Part shown: positions 1-6,737 of the stretch, piece after piece
Layout: each line of letters begins with the position of its first letter
Numbering within the stretch: position 1 is the stretch's first letter
Assembly: GCA_047630175.1 (NCBI GenBank)
Contig: JBLHVI010000101.1
Location: forward strand, 1-10,997
Direction of reading: 5' to 3'
Source of the DNA: UBA4582 sp047630175
GTDB taxonomy: Bacteria; Pseudomonadota; Gammaproteobacteria; Pseudomonadales; Azotimanducaceae
Length of the DNA: 10,997 bases
Made by a program: the position numbers and the translations under genes
Notes under the pieces: generated by a model
Seen by the model: the letters and a program-made list of their open reading frames with translations, nothing else
Database searches by the model: none
Told to the model about the DNA's origin: nothing

Positions 1-896
1 GTCGAAACGATACCCGCATGTAAACCATAGACCAAAAATGTATACACAAGCGCCGCATAGGCTGCTGATATAAGCCCCATCCAGAGCATGCCCCAGCGCA
101 TTAATCGACAGTAGAACAATTGTATGTTCATAGATTCACCGAACGCCTTGTGAATTCGCTCTAACAAATTACGCTGCCGATTGTATAGCGTGAATATTGT
201 CCGCCCCTCGATCAGGTCCGTTTGACGGTGCAATGCTTCGCCAATTTTGACCGCACGTATTTCACGCGCATGACTCATCATCGGCGCCAGTTGAGCCTGC
301 AGCCCCACATACAAGCAAATAACAGGCAATATCATGGCGCCAGCAATCGGGCTTGCCAGCATAATCAACACACCGACACAAAGTACTTCAGCCAAACCGC
401 TAGCGGTATCACCCAACGTCACCACACCGTCTTGGCGCAACATCCCGTAGTCACCCAACAGCCTATTGATCAAACGTCCAGACGGGTTCTCGTCAAAGAA
501 AGTCGTACGAACCCCAGAAATGCCTAGCATCATATCCGCTTGAATTTTCTGTGTAGACCATTGACCTGACAACTCAAACAGCATCCATGCGGCTATCCGC
601 GAAAACATCGCCAACAACATGAGCACGAACAGCGTTGACAGGCTCATAGGTATTACGACCTCCCAGCCCAGCAGCGCATGAGTGACATTACAGCTCGAAG
701 TTTGACCGCACCCTACCAATTCACCGACAAACCAAAGAAAATACGAGGGTACGGCAGCAGCAAAAACGATCACCAACATTGTTGGTAGCAATATTTTGCG
801 GAGTAACGTGAGGCTGGCGGCAAAACGTACCAGCGTCTTTATATTATTTTGTTCAGAAGAGATTTCTTCTGCCGTTACAAAGTCTTTATCTGTCAT
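1..896 (-). CDS. ABC exporter, second half (TMD2-type membrane domain), partial
   Basis: The 3' end lies beyond the left edge, and 298 codons are visible. Translating the minus strand from the ATG at 896 gives an ABC transporter type-1 membrane domain. Hydrophobic segments lie near residues 35-57, 80-106, 168-198 and 268-292. The stretch FFDENPSGRLINRLLGD (133-149) matches the ABCC-family signature in which FFD..P.GR..NR...D ends the first long cytoplasmic extension. The ATG overlaps the TGA of the upstream half-transporter (ATGA), and GAGGTG lies 5 nt before the start, so translational coupling is expected. The missing part should hold the nucleotide-binding domain. The layout (TMD1-NBD1 followed by TMD2) resembles an eukaryotic MRP/CFTR-type protein cut into two polypeptides, so this subunit probably forms a heterodimer with its neighbour in the inner membrane. 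The substrate is unknown. Confidence 0.9.
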   Translation of the reverse strand, partial: MTDKDFVTAEEISSEQNNIKTLVRFAASLTLLRKILLPTMLVIVFAAAVPSYFLWFVGELVGCGQTSSCNVTHALLGWEVVIPMSLSTLFVLMLLAMFSRIAAWMLFELSGQWSTQKIQADMMLGISGVRTTFFDENPSGRLINRLLGDYGMLRQDGVVTLGDTASGLAEVLCVGVLIMLASPIAGAMILPVICLYVGLQAQLAPMMSHAREIRAVKIGEALHRQTDLIEGRTIFTLYNRQRNLLERIHKAFGESMNIQLFYCRLMRWGMLWMGLISAAYAALVYTFLVYGLHAGIVS

Positions 897-2845
897 AGTT
901 GCACCTCATCTGCGTGCTCGTTCTGCGCATCGACTAAATCAAAATCACCTGCCATCAGATGCTCGCTAAACTCTGAAGCGGGATCATCCATTAGCGCGAT
1001 AGGATCACCATCTTCAATAATCTGGCCATCATCCAGCACCAGTAATCGCTGCGTTTGCTTTAACTCATTCAAGCGGTGGCTGCTCAGCAAAAAACCTTCA
1101 GGTATCGCCTTGAGATTTTCCATTAAGCTCGCCTCGGTGGTTGCGTCGACGGCGCTCAACGGGTCATCCAACACCAGATAAGGACGCCCAGAGAATAGCG
1201 CGCGAGCAAGGTTCACACGTTGCTTTTGACCACCCGAGAGATTAACCCCGGTTTCTCCGACTTCTTCATGCAGACCAGACTGCCAGTGTGTTATGTCCGC
1301 CTCTAACTCAGCCATCCGGATGGCCTGCATGATGTCACTGCTGGACTCGCCTGATGCTAGCGCAATGTTGATGCCGAGGCTGGTGTTCGACAGATAGGCT
1401 TCCTGAGGCATGTAACCGATAACCGTTCGAAACCGTCGATACACGTTCTCATGCCACAGATCCGCAATCACGCCGTTTTCAAATTCCACTTCGATGCTGC
1501 CCAGACTCGGCTTAATCTCTGCGCACAGCAGCTTCAACAACGTTGATTTGCCCGAACCTACCTTACCAATCAGGCTGGTCTGGGTTTGCAAATCTAACGA
1601 TAGATTAATATCACGTAATACAGCGGCTTCATCCTGACTTGTCAAAATTCGCCTGCTGTAAGCAAAGCTCACATGCTTGAAATGCACCTTGATTGGCAAG
1701 GCAGCCTCGACCGCGTGTGGGCAGTTTGGCAATAAGTCATCCATTATGTCTGGATGGGCAAACAGTTTTTCCAAGCGCGTAACGCAAGCCGAGGCTGACG
1801 CATAATCAATGAAGATGTTCGGTAACCAGCGTATATATAGCGTTATGTGGTTGAGCATCCAAATGCTGGTAAAAATATCGACCAGTCCTGCGGCTTGCAT
1901 ACCTGACTCTCTATTGAGTTCACTCCACCACTGATTAGCCCATATCAAAGTGATTATGGGCAACAACCACCAACTTACACTGACACCAAAGTTGATGAGG
2001 TTGACGCTGTACTGTTGCGTGGCTTCAATCATCAGACGCCGAACGTGGCGCGCTACCTTACGGCGCATAAGATCTTCCCAGCCCAGAAAACGTAGCAATC
2101 GAACATTACTGACCCATTCACCGATGATCGTCGACAAGGTATCTTCCTCAGCTTTAATGAAGGCTTCCTTTTTGTGGACATACTTGCCCAGCAAAAAGGC
2201 TAATGGCATAGCACCAAAGCCAACGACCATAGCAATAAGACCCGGAACACCCATGTTGTAAACAATCACAGGCCCAAGGATCAATAGCCCTAGGATGCAA
2301 GGCACACCATTGCGTGCAACCGACTGAAGTAAATCTGCAATACGGTAGATGTCTGATGAGATCAGTGTTTTTAGGTTTCCTGTTGAGAAGTCGTTAGACG
2401 ACAGCTGACCCATCTTCAGCAACTTGGCGTTGATACGCAGCGTCACGAAGGTACGCGTGCACACCAGCAGCTGGCCTTGTATCTCGGCAGTCCACGCGTT
2501 GATAACGCTGCGTAGCAAAATGACAGACGCATAAGCGCACAACAAAACAACAGCAGCTATTAGGCTATTGTTAGCATCAAGTATGCGCTGGCTGGCCAGC
2601 ACTGCGAGCAACACCAGCACTGTCATTACGCCACGCCCCACTACGAGCCGGCTGATCAGGCGCTTATATGCATTGAAAAAATCCCACCAAAAAGATCCTG
2701 AGCTAGGTATATCAGGTGACTCTTGTTTGAGTTGATCGAATTCTCGCTGCAATTCAGGCGGCATGGTTTGCGTGTCAAGCTCCTCGATATTGAGAAACTC
2801 CCTTCGCATGCGGGCTGGACTTGCCCATACTGTTAAATCAAACAT
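893..2845 (-). CDS. ABC exporter, first half (TMD1-NBD1, ABCC/MRP-like)
   Basis: This 650-residue fused membrane and ATPase subunit has about six membrane segments (near 72-90, 95-113, 181-198, 200-220, 285-303, 318-338). The nucleotide-binding domain spans about 385-620: Walker A GKVGSGKST (427-435), Q-loop Gln481, signature LSGGQ (536-540), Walker B YLVLDD (556-561), D-loop SAVD (564-567) and switch His590. The position after the Walker B Asp is Asp561 instead of the catalytic Glu. This is typical of NBD1 of ABCC proteins, and the DDPLSAVD wording is also ABCC-like. It implies one weak and one active ATP site when paired with the downstream subunit, whose NBD is outside the window. A cytoplasmic N-terminal stretch of about 65 residues precedes the first helix. 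The ATG at 2845 has GAGGA 8 nt upstream. An intrinsic terminator lies only about 40 bp upstream, so transcription may depend on read-through. The substrate is not evident. Confidence 0.95.
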   Translation of the reverse strand: MFDLTVWASPARMRREFLNIEELDTQTMPPELQREFDQLKQESPDIPSSGSFWWDFFNAYKRLISRLVVGRGVMTVLVLLAVLASQRILDANNSLIAAVVLLCAYASVILLRSVINAWTAEIQGQLLVCTRTFVTLRINAKLLKMGQLSSNDFSTGNLKTLISSDIYRIADLLQSVARNGVPCILGLLILGPVIVYNMGVPGLIAMVVGFGAMPLAFLLGKYVHKKEAFIKAEEDTLSTIIGEWVSNVRLLRFLGWEDLMRRKVARHVRRLMIEATQQYSVNLINFGVSVSWWLLPIITLIWANQWWSELNRESGMQAAGLVDIFTSIWMLNHITLYIRWLPNIFIDYASASACVTRLEKLFAHPDIMDDLLPNCPHAVEAALPIKVHFKHVSFAYSRRILTSQDEAAVLRDINLSLDLQTQTSLIGKVGSGKSTLLKLLCAEIKPSLGSIEVEFENGVIADLWHENVYRRFRTVIGYMPQEAYLSNTSLGINIALASGESSSDIMQAIRMAELEADITHWQSGLHEEVGETGVNLSGGQKQRVNLARALFSGRPYLVLDDPLSAVDATTEASLMENLKAIPEGFLLSSHRLNELKQTQRLLVLDDGQIIEDGDPIALMDDPASEFSEHLMAGDFDLVDAQNEHADEVQL

Positions 2846-2883
2846 CCGTATATTCCTCGATGAGTCTGCTGCTCACGAGGTAC

Positions 2884-2915
2884 AAAAAAACCCCGGTAAA
2901 CAATGCCTACCGGGG
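2884..2915 (-). terminator. Strong intrinsic terminator in the leader of the ABC exporter operon
   Basis: A perfect 8-bp GC-rich stem is formed by CCCCGGTA (2891-2898) and TACCGGGG (2908-2915), with a 9-nt loop. On the minus strand it is followed by seven T residues (2884-2890). It ends transcripts arriving from the small ORF at 2975-3163 and lies about 40 bp before the exporter start. The 5' arm of the stem (minus strand, region 2906-2913) can also pair 7 of 8 bases with CCTTCCGG at 2929-2936, an antiterminator-like alternative. Confidence 0.88.
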
Positions 2916-2946
2916 TTCCTTGTTGAATCCGGAAGGCTTTAAATTT

Positions 2947-2980
2947 CAAAACCTGCCGAATGATGTTGAATTCGTCAGGT
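2947..2980 (-). terminator. Stem-loop overlapping the stop codon of the small ORF
   Basis: ACCTG/CAGGT and CGAAT/ATTCG (2951-2961 with 2970-2980) form a 10-bp stem with one internal mismatch and an 8-nt loop. On the minus strand it is followed by a short T run (TTTTG). The TGA of the 62-codon ORF is inside the stem. It could be a weak terminator, a 3'-stabilising hairpin, or part of a folded leader RNA together with the strong terminator downstream. Confidence 0.5.
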
Positions 2981-3163
2981 CGATATAAGTGTGTCTTTCT
3001 TGGTGGTAACAAAAATCTGGTTAAATATTTTGCCGATGTATGTCAGCAAGCTATGCGTATTAGTGCGACCAAAATGCATCCGAGCCATATCACCAAACGC
3101 CGGGCGCAGCGATACCGCCGGGGCATTATTAAAGGTGATGACTGTGGGGATCAGGTTTTTCAT
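2975..3163 (-). CDS. Small protein of unknown function (62 aa), upstream of ABC exporter
   Basis: I do not recognise this ORF. It encodes 62 residues starting MKNLIPTVIT, with no cysteine, no double-glycine motif, no lipobox and no clear signal peptide. It is basic (four Lys and three Arg against two Asp), and its C-terminus is rich in Thr and Lys. Codon choice resembles the neighbours (CTG, ATC, CGC and GCG are frequent), which supports coding. A sigma70-type promoter lies just upstream (3192-3219) and a strong terminator just downstream, so the unit looks self-contained at about 300 nt. No good Shine-Dalgarno precedes the ATG at 3163, and an in-frame TTG at 3175 is an alternative start. It could be a small protein or precursor peptide exported by the downstream ABC system, a regulatory leader, or an untranslated small RNA. 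The other frames are also open over this short span, so coding is not proven. Confidence 0.45.
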   Translation of the reverse strand: MKNLIPTVITFNNAPAVSLRPAFGDMARMHFGRTNTHSLLTYIGKIFNQIFVTTKKDTLIST

Positions 3164-3191
3164 GAGTGTTCGCAATAATGTATGAGGCGGA

Positions 3192-3219
3192 ATAATAGAC
3201 CGAATAAAAATATTTTCAA
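3192..3219 (-). promoter_or_regulatory. Sigma70-type promoter for the small-ORF unit
   Basis: On the minus strand, TTGAAA (3214-3219) and TATTAT (3192-3197) are separated by 16 bp, each matching five of six consensus bases. The expected transcript start is near 3185, about 22 nt before the ATG at 3163. It lies between the aminotransferase stop and the small ORF. Confidence 0.6.
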
Positions 3220-3265
3220 GACAAACATGGCTTTTGTGCCCTGAATCTGCGTTTACATTGATATT

Positions 3266-4597
3266 TTAGGCCAGTTTTTTCATCGCACTGACCAATTGCC
3301 CAAGTTCGTCAGCTGCGGTGAATACCTGCGGCGTTATACGCACGCAGGCACCACTGGCCAATCCGACGCGCACGACAGTAAAGATACCGAAGTCGTTTTC
3401 GAGGCGCTGCTGCAAAACCTTTGCATCTTCAACGGTGGTTTTGCCCGCCAATCGAAACGCACCCATACCGGTGGACGATGACGCATCAAGCCCACCCAAC
3501 AACTCTATGTGGCGCATAGACTCTGCCTCACTAGACCACAAGCTGTTTAGGTAACGCAGGCGCGCCTCCTTATTAGCAGCGCCAATGGACTCATGGAAAT
3601 CCAGCGCCGTAGGCACTGTCAGTATCGCCGCAAAATTTGAGGTCGCCGTATGCACCCGTGTATGCGCGAGACTCGCTGTTGGATCTTTCTCTCCCGGATA
3701 TGGCGCGATATGCTCCAGCGAACCACGGCGCATGTATAGGGCACCGACACCCACAGGCGCGCCGATCCATTTATGCAGATTGAAGCCCGCCCAATCGACC
3801 TGGAGGTCAGGTAGCGTGTAATCAAGCAGCCCCCAAGACTGAGCACTGTCACAGATCACATCTATGCCACGACGCCTCGCTTCAGTCGCAATACGGGCAA
3901 CAGGTACCACCAAGCCATGCTGGTTACTGACATGCGTTAGGAGCATCAACTTTAAATCAGGATTCGCGTCAAACGCATCAAGGTAAATTCGGTAAATCTG
4001 GTTCTGATCAGCCCGACGCGGAATGATCAGCTCCACGGCAGACACTCCCCTAGATTCTGTTAGCCAGCCCATCGTTTGTTTGAAACTCGGATAATCCAGA
4101 TCGGCAAAAAGCACCTGGTGGCCAGCACGTAAACCTTTATATTGACGTAAAAGATTGTGAATAGCCTCGGTGGCGTTGCGGGTCAGAACAATTTCTTCAC
4201 CACTAACACCTAAGGCTCCTGCGACACGCTGCACTGCAACGCGCATGTCCTGGCCATAATCCTTTCGTGCGTAATAGGAGTTTTGGGTGTTCACCATCTT
4301 TGTGGCCGCGACATAGAATTCCTGCACTGGACGTGCCATCTTGCCCCAGTAGCCATGCTCTAGATTGATAACCCCCTGAGTACGATCGTAAGCACCAGCA
4401 ACTTCACGCCAAAACGCCTCGTCCCGCGCTAATTGAACCGCAGATTGCGTCCTCTGCAATTCACTAGACACTGGTACGATTGCGCCAGCAGCCATCAGCT
4501 TAGGGCCCGACAGGCTCAGTGCCGCGCCTGCTGCCAGACCACCAGCAAACGTTCCCACAAACTTGCGTCGGGTTATCGCTATAGGATTCTTCGACAT
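3266..4597 (-). CDS. Tat-exported class V aminotransferase-fold PLP enzyme
   Basis: This 443-residue protein belongs to the isopenicillin-N-epimerase / cysteine-desulfurase-like branch of fold-type I PLP enzymes. The start at 4597 is chosen because it places a twin-arginine signal at the N-terminus: TRRKFV (about residues 9-14) followed by an Ala/Gly/Leu-rich hydrophobic stretch. The longer frame from 4666 would bury that signal and overlap the upstream gene. Visible motifs are RNATEAIH (cofactor phosphate loop, about 140-147), DSAQ (Asp250, pairs with the pyridine nitrogen) and NLHKW with Lys276 as the probable Schiff-base lysine. Residues before about 35 would be cleaved, putting the enzyme in the periplasm folded with its PLP. 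The best known Tat-exported relative is PvdN of Pseudomonas, which modifies the pyoverdine side chain, but no siderophore genes are visible here, so the substrate is unknown. It lies 19 bp downstream of the glutamate-synthase-like gene, probably in the same operon. Confidence 0.88.
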   Translation of the reverse strand: MSKNPIAITRRKFVGTFAGGLAAGAALSLSGPKLMAAGAIVPVSSELQRTQSAVQLARDEAFWREVAGAYDRTQGVINLEHGYWGKMARPVQEFYVAATKMVNTQNSYYARKDYGQDMRVAVQRVAGALGVSGEEIVLTRNATEAIHNLLRQYKGLRAGHQVLFADLDYPSFKQTMGWLTESRGVSAVELIIPRRADQNQIYRIYLDAFDANPDLKLMLLTHVSNQHGLVVPVARIATEARRRGIDVICDSAQSWGLLDYTLPDLQVDWAGFNLHKWIGAPVGVGALYMRRGSLEHIAPYPGEKDPTASLAHTRVHTATSNFAAILTVPTALDFHESIGAANKEARLRYLNSLWSSEAESMRHIELLGGLDASSSTGMGAFRLAGKTTVEDAKVLQQRLENDFGIFTVVRVGLASGACVRITPQVFTAADELGQLVSAMKKLA

Positions 4598-4616
4598 ACA
4601 TTCTCTCAACAAATGA

Positions 4617-6218
4617 TTAGGGCTGTACCTGAAAGCTAGCACCGCTAACACGATCCCAGTAAACATCTAAACGTGGGTCCGCAACGCTCTCACCGCGCAC
4701 CAGCGCGCCTGGTGCAACACTGGGGTATATCTGATCCGCGAGCCGTATTTCACTAGCCGACAAGCGACGAACGATATGCCGACGATTAAGCAGTTTTGGA
4801 TGGGCGACGCCCGCTGCCCCAATCATCTCACCGACGGCTTGCAAGGTGTTGTGGTGAAAATTGCGCACCAGCGCCGCCTTCTTTGCAACATCAAGCACGC
4901 GATAGCGAGCAGGGTCCATGGTGGCGATACCGGTAGGACAATGGCCCGAAGCGCAGTTTCTGGCTTGGATACAACCCAAGGCAAACATAAACGGTCGCGC
5001 CATATTAACCCAGTCAGCACCCAACGCGCAGTGTTTGACGATATCATAGGCGCTAACGACTTTTCCCGATGCTGCGACTTTAATACGCTCACGTAAACCA
5101 GCACCAATCAATGTGTTGTCAACAAAGACCAATGCATCCTGCAGCGGACAACCAAGGTGATCGGTAAATTCTACTGGCGCAGCACCGGTACCGCCCTCTG
5201 CGCCATCAACGGTGAAGAAATCAATGAACTCCTGACGATCTACCATGGCCTTGACGATAGCAATGAATTCCCATGGGTGACCAATGCATAGTTTAATACC
5301 AACGGGTTTGCCGCCACTTAGGGTACGCAGTTCTAACGCGAAATTGAGTAATTCGTTGGGCGTTGAGAACTCAACGTGGGAGGCAGGTGATATGCAATCT
5401 TGACCCTCGGGAATACCGCGGGTCGAGGCAATCTCGCGGGTCACTTTACTTCCCATCAACATACCACCGTGGCCAGGCTTCGCACCCTGACTGAGTTTAA
5501 TCTCAATCATCTTTACCTGCGGCAGACGCGCCTTCTCTGCAAACTGCGCACGGTCCATTCGGCCATCTGCCGTGCGACAACCGAAATAACCTGTCGATAT
5601 TTGCCATATCAAATCGCCACCGCCCGACTGGTGATACTTTGATAGTGAGCCTTCCCCTGTGTTCTGCGCAAATTCGCCTAGTCTTGCCCCCGTATTGAGC
5701 GCTTCGATAGCGCGTGGCGATAGCGATCCAAAAGAGGTGCCAGAGACATTCAGCAGTGACATGGCATACGCCTGCGCGCCCTCTCCCACCGTCGTACGAA
5801 AATCACTGGCTTGGGTGTGGATGGGCGCGATAGAGTGATTCAGCCACGTAAAGTCCACTTCATACATACTTTCAATCGATCCAAAGGGACGCGCCGCCAG
5901 CACGGACTGCGCTCTTTGGTACACCATTGAGCGTTGGTTGCGTGAGTAGGGTAGCTCGTCCTTATCGTCCTCCCAAAAATACTGGCGCAATTCAGGTCTG
6001 ACGCTTTCAAAGAAATATCGCAGATGACCTAAGATGGGGAAGTTTGCCCTCAGCGTCACTGCGGTTTGGAAGTAGTCGTAAATTCCAACAGCGGTGAGAC
6101 CAATCATAAGCAATAGCAACGGACTTAACAGGGGTAAGTTTATTGCCACGGGAATCAGTAACAGCGTTAATAATCCTGAATAAAGTAGTGCTGAATAGCG
6201 TCCCCACATCCAATCCAT
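4617..6218 (-). CDS. Membrane-anchored FMN-binding glutamate synthase-like protein
   Basis: From the ATG at 6218 this protein has 533 residues. Two hydrophobic segments (about 10-27 and 28-49) anchor it in the membrane, followed by the FMN barrel domain of the large glutamate synthase subunit. Motifs include NTGEGSLSKYH (186-196), LSQGAKPGHGG (242-252), VDGAEGGTGAAP (337-348) and the cysteine pattern C-x5-C-x4-C at Cys416, Cys422 and Cys427. This last pattern matches the 3Fe-4S ligands of GltB. The N-terminal glutaminase and C-terminal beta-helix domains of full GltB are absent, so it cannot be assumed to make glutamate from glutamine; this family is widespread with unclear physiology. A GGGG stretch 7-10 nt before the ATG favours this start. 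An in-frame TTG at 6251 is possible but sits close to the predicted transcript start. It is the first gene of the probable operon with the Tat PLP enzyme. Confidence 0.92.
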   Translation of the reverse strand: MDWMWGRYSALLYSGLLTLLLIPVAINLPLLSPLLLLMIGLTAVGIYDYFQTAVTLRANFPILGHLRYFFESVRPELRQYFWEDDKDELPYSRNQRSMVYQRAQSVLAARPFGSIESMYEVDFTWLNHSIAPIHTQASDFRTTVGEGAQAYAMSLLNVSGTSFGSLSPRAIEALNTGARLGEFAQNTGEGSLSKYHQSGGGDLIWQISTGYFGCRTADGRMDRAQFAEKARLPQVKMIEIKLSQGAKPGHGGMLMGSKVTREIASTRGIPEGQDCISPASHVEFSTPNELLNFALELRTLSGGKPVGIKLCIGHPWEFIAIVKAMVDRQEFIDFFTVDGAEGGTGAAPVEFTDHLGCPLQDALVFVDNTLIGAGLRERIKVAASGKVVSAYDIVKHCALGADWVNMARPFMFALGCIQARNCASGHCPTGIATMDPARYRVLDVAKKAALVRNFHHNTLQAVGEMIGAAGVAHPKLLNRRHIVRRLSASEIRLADQIYPSVAPGALVRGESVADPRLDVYWDRVSGASFQVQP

Positions 6219-6263
6219 AATTTGCCCCGTTAAGCGCTCTATTGCGGTCAATTAGTGACCTGA

Positions 6264-6301
6264 TTGCTAGCTATTAAAGACGCTCTATGAGCGACTAGCA
6301 A
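6264..6301 (-). promoter_or_regulatory. Promoter with dyad symmetry for the glutamate synthase-like operon
   Basis: On the minus strand, TTGCTA (6296-6301) and TTTAAT (6273-6278) are 17 bp apart, a plausible -35/-10 pair. The region contains a perfect 7-bp inverted repeat TTGCTAG/CTAGCAA (6264-6270 and 6295-6301) and a palindrome CGCTC-TAT-GAGCG (6281-6293) within the spacer. These could be operator sites. The predicted start near 6266 leaves a leader of about 48 nt before the ATG at 6218. Confidence 0.45.
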
Positions 6302-6387
6302 GTACGGCGTGTTTGCAACCGAGTTGAGGGGTCAGTGCGGAATGATCGTTACTTTGCAATTATCATCGAACATTAGCTTAGGTATTT

Positions 6388-6411
6388 AGCGGCTTCTACA
6401 CCGCTTTTTTT
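6388..6411 (+). terminator. Orphan intrinsic terminator-like hairpin
   Basis: AGCGG (6388-6392) and CCGCT (6401-6405) form a 5-bp GC-rich stem with an 8-nt loop, followed by an uninterrupted T run (6405-6411). It faces the plus strand, but no annotated plus-strand gene lies upstream. It could close a small RNA or a leader-peptide transcript starting between about 6290 and 6340. Confidence 0.5.
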
Positions 6412-6492
6412 GCGCGCATAAACTACCGTGGCTATATGCCAATCCAGTCTATTTGATTTACTCCACCGGTAAACATTCAGCAAGTTTTTATC

Positions 6493-6528
6493 AGGCGTCA
6501 ACAGCTGAATTTATGCCTGTTGGCGCCT
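6493..6528. repeat. 12-bp inverted repeat (stem-loop)
   Basis: AGGCGTCAACAG (6493-6504) pairs with CTGTTGGCGCCT (6517-6528) across a 12-nt loop. Eleven pairs are Watson-Crick and one is a G-U wobble as plus-strand RNA. No T run follows on either strand, so it is not an ordinary terminator. A further pair, TTCAGCA (6476-6482) with TGCTGAA (6564-6570), flanks it. Confidence 0.55.
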
Positions 6529-6648
6529 ATCTCGTACTGCTATTTACCACGCCGTTCTGAATCTGCTGAACGTTGAGACTACCATCTATCATCCTAGTCT
6601 AGGCCTATGAGCCGCAGTAAGCGCACGGCAATTGAAGCAAAAATATTT

Positions 6649-6678
6649 TTGTTGGCATATTGTGCTTTAGGATATAAA
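6649..6678 (+). promoter_or_regulatory. Candidate promoter of the 28-codon gene
   Basis: TTGTTG (6649-6654) and TATAAA (6673-6678) are 18 bp apart. TTGGCA at 6652-6657 is a better -35 box but gives a spacer of only 15 bp. Transcription would start near 6685, giving a leader of about 53 nt. The surrounding bases are AT-rich compared with the rest of the intergenic region. Confidence 0.5.
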
Positions 6679-6692
6679 GCATAAGATTCTCT

Positions 6693-6724
6693 CCACATCA
6701 CAACTTGGTGATGGGCTATTTTTT
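6693..6724 (+). promoter_or_regulatory. Leader hairpin with T run before the 28-codon gene
   Basis: CATCAC (6696-6701) pairs perfectly with GTGATG (6708-6713) around a 6-nt loop. Two further C-G pairs (6693-6694 with 6714-6715) can form if A6695 bulges out. Six T residues (6719-6724) follow, directly in front of the AGGAG ribosome-binding site. The arrangement resembles a weak intrinsic attenuator or a translation-control hairpin. Confidence 0.4.
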
Positions 6725-6737
6725 AGGAGTTATCTCA

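Larger units (their letters stand above)
6302..6648. other. Intergenic region without a recognisable protein gene
   Basis: This stretch of about 350 bp separates the leftward operon from the rightward miniature gene. It holds an orphan plus-strand terminator-like hairpin, a 12-bp stem-loop and several shorter inverted repeats. The only start-to-stop frame that catches the eye is a 15-codon one (ATG 6342, TAG 6387-6389) whose stop touches the terminator stem. It is too short to support as a gene. Confidence 0.6.

Noticed and set aside
2960..3185. Plus-strand small ORFs over the 62-codon unit
   Set aside because: The promoter and terminator both face the minus strand, and minus-strand codon use is closer to that of the neighbours.
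4598..4666. Upstream start of the class V PLP enzyme at 4666
   Set aside because: It would overlap the upstream gene and bury the twin-arginine signal 23 residues into the protein.
6219..6251. TTG start of the glutamate synthase-like protein
   Set aside because: An ATG at 6218 has a better ribosome-binding site, and the TTG lies only about 15 nt from the predicted transcript start.
6342..6389. 15-codon ORF ending at the orphan terminator
   Set aside because: It is too short, with no well-spaced Shine-Dalgarno and no convincing promoter. It is mentioned only as one possible target of the terminator.
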